A stretch of DNA of 64,000 bases, from the NCBI GenBank assembly GCA_026874595.1, contig CM049314.1:72988300-73052299 (forward strand), in the 5' to 3' direction. Source of the stretch: Sipunculus nudus (lineage: Eukaryota > Annelida > Sipuncula > Golfingiida > Sipunculidae). Below, piece after piece: positions 59,801-64,000 of the stretch (positions within the stretch are counted from its first letter, which is position 1; each line of letters opens with the position of its first letter). Under the pieces are notes generated by a model that did no database searches, had not been told where the DNA came from, and worked only from the letters and a program-made list of their open reading frames with translations. Both the position numbers and the translations under genes were made by a program.

Positions 59801-60850
59801 GCCCTGCCTGGGCTTTAGTATTTGCGTTTAATTATAACATGCTTAAAATAAATTGTGATTCTATGTACCAATACTTAACTCAGTTTCAGCTCTTATCACT
59901 AAAGCCCTGTAAAGTCTGTGTGGTGAATCCCTGATATTTGCATATTAAGGCGTCACAAGGCTCTCTGAGGACCCAACAATTCCCCTTATTAGCATATCAG
60001 GCCATCATGCCTCATGTGAGTGGCTTCGTTGCTATGAGAATGCCAACAGCAGCCCCATAGCTTGACCCGCTGGGTAACATTCACAGTGAAATCAGCTAAT
60101 CAGGTATTCCACATTTGGACCTTCATGTCCTATGATATATCTCTGCTGAATGAATATTATGGTTCATGGGCCAAACGTAAGTGCATATTGTAGACACTAT
60201 AGCAACAATTTTGTACCCACAGGTCCAGTAAAATTCCCTCTGCCGAGATGAAGAAAGCAGCTGGCAGCATTTGTCTGAAACTGTGTATTAACTGTCAAAT
60301 TGCGACTCACGAATCGTGATGGTTTCAGTCAGCCAGTACATTTTGACAGCATAGTCGCGTGTGCACCTGAAAATCTTGCGCTGATTGGCTGAGCCAGAGT
60401 TTGTTAGGTACACTGTCAAGAGTGGTAGTCTGATTAACGTTAACACTGACTCTGAGGGATATAATGTTTTAAAGTCTCACCAAACTCAACAACTGCCTAA
60501 AAATATTAAGACAAATTAAATGGGAATATTAGTAGCCAATTGGAAGCCCAGAATAGGCTATGATTGAACGAAGAATGTTGGTTTTGAAAAAGATTCTGGG
60601 AAAGGCCAATGTTGACATCACTGGAAAAGACCTTAGTTCAGCGAGGCGGTTGTGTGTGGCGCTGACCATCCACGAACGGGCAAAGATTACCAGTCCATGA
60701 AATAAGAGGGTCAGATAGTGGTAAATTAGTTATATGAGTTGTGACAAGATGCCAGAACCGACACTAAGTGCGATACAACACAGGAACATTTAATTTATTT
60801 CTCAGAAGCAACAATTAAGTTATAACTATTTCATGGACTGTACTAGTCTA
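59801..60850 (+). other. TAF6 intron between minisatellite blocks
   Basis: About 1.05 kb of non-repeat sequence bounded on both sides by the minisatellite phrase ACATACAGGT. No gene or known repeat recognised. Part of it (60230-60420, 60550-60680) is GC-richer and may be an old interspersed repeat. Confidence 0.4.
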
Positions 60851-61378
60851 CATACAGGTAAGTGAAACAGATCATACAAGTCAGTGAAACAGATCATACA
60901 GGTCAGTGAAACAGGTCATACAGGTCAGTGAAAGAGATCATACAGGTCAGTGAAACAGATCATACAGGTCAGTGAAACAGATCATACAGCCAGTGAAACA
61001 GATCATACAGCCAGTGAAACAGGTCATACAGGTCAGTGAAACAGATCATACAAGTCAGTGAAACAGATCATACAGGTCAGTGAAAGAGATCATACAGGTC
61101 AGTGAAACAGGTCATACAGGTCAGTGAAAGAGATCATACAGGTCAGTGAAACAGATCATACAGGTCAGTGTAACAGATCATTCAGGTCAGTAAAACAGAT
61201 CATACAGTTCAGTGAAACAGGTCATACAGGTCAGTAAAACAGATCATACAGGTCAGTGAAAGAGATCATACAGGTCAGTGAAACAGATCATAGAGGTCAG
61301 TGAAACAGATCATACAGCCAGTGAAACAGGTCATACAGGTCAGTGAAACAGATCATACAAGTCAGTGAAACAGATCAT
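60851..61378 (+). repeat. 22-bp minisatellite, main block
   Basis: About 24 copies of ACAGATCATACAGGTCAGTG plus AA, with a few units shortened to CATACAGCCAGTG. The first copy carries CAG|GTAAGT, a consensus donor. The block is interrupted at its right end by the LINE. Confidence 0.95.
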
Positions 61379-63716
61379 ATGATATGATATGATATGATAT
61401 GATAGAGTTCATTTATAGAGCGCAAATATAATATACATTTCTATGCGCTGATACAAAGGGTTAAGAAAATAAGTATGTCTTGAGAGCACACTTAAATGAT
61501 TCAATATGTGTACACGCTCTAACAGAGTCTGGTAAAGAATTCCATGCGGTGGCAGCGTACTTGGAAAATTGTCTGTCACCATATACATTATGGGAGCGAG
61601 GTACACAGACTATCCTGTGAGCATCAGAAGAACGAAGAGACCTGCGGGGAGAATATTCCACAAACAGTTGGCGCAAATACAGTGGATACAGGCTATCATT
61701 CAGCGCTTTATACACCTGTGTGAGGACTTTAAATGTGATTCTCCTTTCAACAGGCAGCCAGTGAAGCTGTCTTAGAACAGGTCCGATGCTGTCGTACTTC
61801 CTGGACCTTGTAAGTAATCGGGCTGATGCGTTTTGTGCAAGTTGGAGGCGATGGATGTTAGCATTGGAAGTTCCAGTTAGCAGGCTGTTGTTGTTGTCCA
61901 ATCTTGATGTAATCAGTGCGTTGATGGTCTTTGCAGCTGTCTGGTCATCAAGATGGTTCCGGATCTTACCAATTCTGCGAAGATGGTAAAAAATGTTCTT
62001 CACGACTGATCTTGTCTGACACTCCATACTCATATTGGCATCGAAATTGGCCCCAAGATTTCTGACAGTGTGTACTGGTCTTATTTCTGCACTACCAATA
62101 CAGATCTTAGGTTCAGCGCTAAGGATCTTATTAAGATGGTACCTGGGTGATATGATAAGGAGTTCGGTTTTGGAATCATTCAACTTTAGTTTGTTCTTAA
62201 TCATCCACGCTCTAACACCAGCTGCACATTGTTCAATCTTCCTCAGGGATTGAGCAAGGCCGTGCTGGTCACTGAGTTTGAAGAATTCATAAAGTTGGGT
62301 GTCATCAGCGTATCCGTGTCTATGTACACCGAAGGCCTCGACAACTCTACGCAGAGGAAGGATGTAGATAAGAAATAACTTAGGACCTAATACTGATCCT
62401 TGCGGCACTCCCACAGTGAGCATGGCTGGATCAGATAGTACACCACTGAGGTTAACACGGTGAGTGCGAGTTGTGAGGTATGACTTGCACCAATCCAGTG
62501 CTGAACCTTGAATGCCAACTTCCTCAACTAGTCTCTCTATTAGGATGCCATGGTCTAATGCATCGAAGGCTGCAGAGAGGTCAAGCAGAAGGAGTACTAC
62601 TCCCTGGCCTGTATCCAGTGCATGGTCAATATCATTCTTTATCCTTATCAGTGCTGTTTCTGTACTGTGCCTTGGTTTGTAGGCAGATTGGAGAGGATCA
62701 TGGAGTTGATTCTGTGTCATGTGGTCCTGGATCTGCTTTGCAACCACTCTCTCCAGCAATTTGCTTACGAACGAAAGATTTGCCACAGGATGATAGTTCT
62801 TCAAATCCTCTTGGTCAAGACCATCCTTCTTCAAAAGTGGTGTTATAAGAGCTTCTTTCAAGCAAAGTGGTACCTCGGATGATGTAATTGAGGTATTTAT
62901 TACAGATGTAAGGCATGGCAATAATGAACGTAGCACAACAGGATTTTTCAGAAGATTTGTTGTCAAAGGATCCAGGCTACAGGATTTGTTTGGACTTTTC
63001 TGGATGAATTTCTGCAGCTCCTCGGAGGATACTGGATGAAAAGTGACCATAGCAGGCGGGGGTGCTCCGTGGGACGTCCTGATCAAATCCATATCTACAC
63101 TTGTGCTATCCAAGTCATTTCGAATCTTCAACACCTTAGATGTGAAGAAGTTTACGAAGCTGTTGCTGAGTATTTCCGGACTATCTGTAGAGGGTAATTT
63201 TCTGCAAGTTCCAGACCCAAGTAGATCACTCACTGGTCTGAAAGTCTCTTTGGGTGTTGCATCACTAAATTTCTGTCTGTAGTATGACCTCTTAGCCTCA
63301 TCTATCAGTTTAACAACGAAGCCTCTCTGGTGCAAGAACATCTGCTTATTGATTTCTATAGGATCTTTCCTCAGCTTTCTCTCTAACTGCCTTCTTTTCC
63401 TTCTGGCACAATGGATAATGTCCGAGTACCATGGCTTCATGGTTACCTGCTTTTTACGAATGGGTCGGGCTGGGGCATGTTTGTCCAGAATATTTGTTAC
63501 AGTGTAATTGTACAATTCGACTAACTGTGACGCATTACCATCCAGCACTCCGATATCCAGACCTAAAGACAGATCAGCTGCAAATTGATCTATGTTAATG
63601 GCCCGGAGTTTCCTGGCACATACTGTGGTCTGTGGTGATTTATCCACTGAGACATGGATTGTACATTCCACAGAATAGTGATCTGAGATGTGATCATCGC
63701 GCACACCCACGACCTT
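61379..63716 (-). mobile_element. CR1/L2-like LINE, 5'-truncated
   Basis: Non-LTR retrotransposon inserted in the minisatellite. Its 5' end (63716) falls in the last strand of the endonuclease domain. Its 3' end carries a pentamer tail, (ATATC)n on the minus strand (61379-61405). Flanks rejoin to a perfect minisatellite unit with at most a 3-4 base target duplication, usual for this group. Confidence 0.88.
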
Positions 63717-63719
63717 CAT
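61461..63719 (-). CDS. LINE ORF2 C-terminal part: reverse transcriptase
   Basis: 752 codons uninterrupted. Order: SDHYSVECTI (end of the AP-endonuclease fold, residues 12-21), linker, then reverse transcriptase with LITPLLKKDG, AFDALDHGILIERL, GVPQGSVLGPKLFLIY and the catalytic YADDTQLY. A C-terminal segment with LLTRSRKYDSIGPVLRQLHW follows, typical of CR1/L2-like elements in animals. The initiating ATG is contributed by the target minisatellite (CAT of CATACAGG), so it is not a natural start. Most of the endonuclease is missing, so the copy is not autonomous. The long open frame suggests recent insertion. Confidence 0.92.
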   Translation of the reverse strand: MKVVGVRDDHISDHYSVECTIHVSVDKSPQTTVCARKLRAINIDQFAADLSLGLDIGVLDGNASQLVELYNYTVTNILDKHAPARPIRKKQVTMKPWYSDIIHCARRKRRQLERKLRKDPIEINKQMFLHQRGFVVKLIDEAKRSYYRQKFSDATPKETFRPVSDLLGSGTCRKLPSTDSPEILSNSFVNFFTSKVLKIRNDLDSTSVDMDLIRTSHGAPPPAMVTFHPVSSEELQKFIQKSPNKSCSLDPLTTNLLKNPVVLRSLLPCLTSVINTSITSSEVPLCLKEALITPLLKKDGLDQEDLKNYHPVANLSFVSKLLERVVAKQIQDHMTQNQLHDPLQSAYKPRHSTETALIRIKNDIDHALDTGQGVVLLLLDLSAAFDALDHGILIERLVEEVGIQGSALDWCKSYLTTRTHRVNLSGVLSDPAMLTVGVPQGSVLGPKLFLIYILPLRRVVEAFGVHRHGYADDTQLYEFFKLSDQHGLAQSLRKIEQCAAGVRAWMIKNKLKLNDSKTELLIISPRYHLNKILSAEPKICIGSAEIRPVHTVRNLGANFDANMSMECQTRSVVKNIFYHLRRIGKIRNHLDDQTAAKTINALITSRLDNNNSLLTGTSNANIHRLQLAQNASARLLTRSRKYDSIGPVLRQLHWLPVERRITFKVLTQVYKALNDSLYPLYLRQLFVEYSPRRSLRSSDAHRIVCVPRSHNVYGDRQFSKYAATAWNSLPDSVRACTHIESFKCALKTYLFS

Positions 63720-64000
63720 ACAGGTCAGTGAACCAGGTCATATAGGTCAGTGAAACAGATCATACAGGTCAGAGAACCAGGTCATATAGGTCAGTGGAAC
63801 AGATCATACAGCCAGTGAAACAGGTCATACAGGTCAGTGAAACAGATCATACAAGTCAGTGAAACAGATCATACAGGTCAGTGAACCAGGTCATATAGGT
63901 CAGTGAAACATATCATACAGGTCAGAGAACCAGGTCATATAGGTCAGTGGAACAGATCATACAGGTCAGTGAACCAGGTCATATAGGTCAGTGAAACAGA
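63720..64000 (+). repeat. 22-bp minisatellite, right block, running off the window
   Basis: About 13 copies of the same unit, including variants GTGAACCAGGTCATATAGGT that alternate with the standard unit. Continues past the window edge. Confidence 0.93.

Overview
The window is AT-rich animal DNA, most likely from a bivalve mollusc. Its genes are split into many small exons with GT-AG introns. Its spacers are crowded with rolling-circle-like elements carrying (GTCC/GTCT)n microsatellites and tandem cores, resembling the pearl / Helentron-associated repeats described from bivalves. The species cannot be named from the sequence alone.

Three protein-coding genes are supported. (1) 427-36599, plus strand: the U2SURP (SR140) orthologue, a U2 snRNP-associated splicing factor. 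Twenty-three exons join without a frame break to 953 residues (RRM, SURP, CID, DLDG repeats, cwf21, RS tail). The 5' exon or exons lie left of the window. (2) 53266 down to 45329, minus strand: a 234-residue CAP-Gly protein in five coding exons, with a C-terminal half I do not recognise. A candidate 5' UTR exon lies at 55501-55650. (3) From about 55985 rightward, plus strand: TAF6, a TFIID/SAGA subunit. A likely untranslated first exon is followed by the first coding exon (59519-59683, histone fold). The rest lies beyond the window. Genes 2 and 3 diverge from one 350-bp spacer holding an RFX X-box-like site and ETS- and NRF1-like sites.

Repeats fill most introns. Several non-autonomous Helitron-like elements have readable ends (5' TC or TAGC with a subterminal palindrome, 3' hairpin then CTAG or CTGG, no target duplication). 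Some are nested so that the empty site can be read directly. A 12-14 bp palindrome centred on GGTGGCGCCACC recurs in dissimilar families. Two miniature LTR elements (TRIMs) lie within 1.4 kb of each other in U2SURP introns. Both have 4-bp target duplications and tRNA-like A and B boxes inside their LTRs. A 5'-truncated CR1/L2-like LINE with a 752-codon open frame sits inside a 22-bp minisatellite in the TAF6 intron.

The most unusual points are: the TAF6 minisatellite, which appears to be amplified from TAF6's own exon-intron junction and so offers dozens of copies of its 5' splice site; the TRIM lineage with a Pol III-type promoter module in its LTR and a primer site matching tRNA-Leu; and a partial tandem duplicate of a U2SURP exon that keeps its reading frame and donor.
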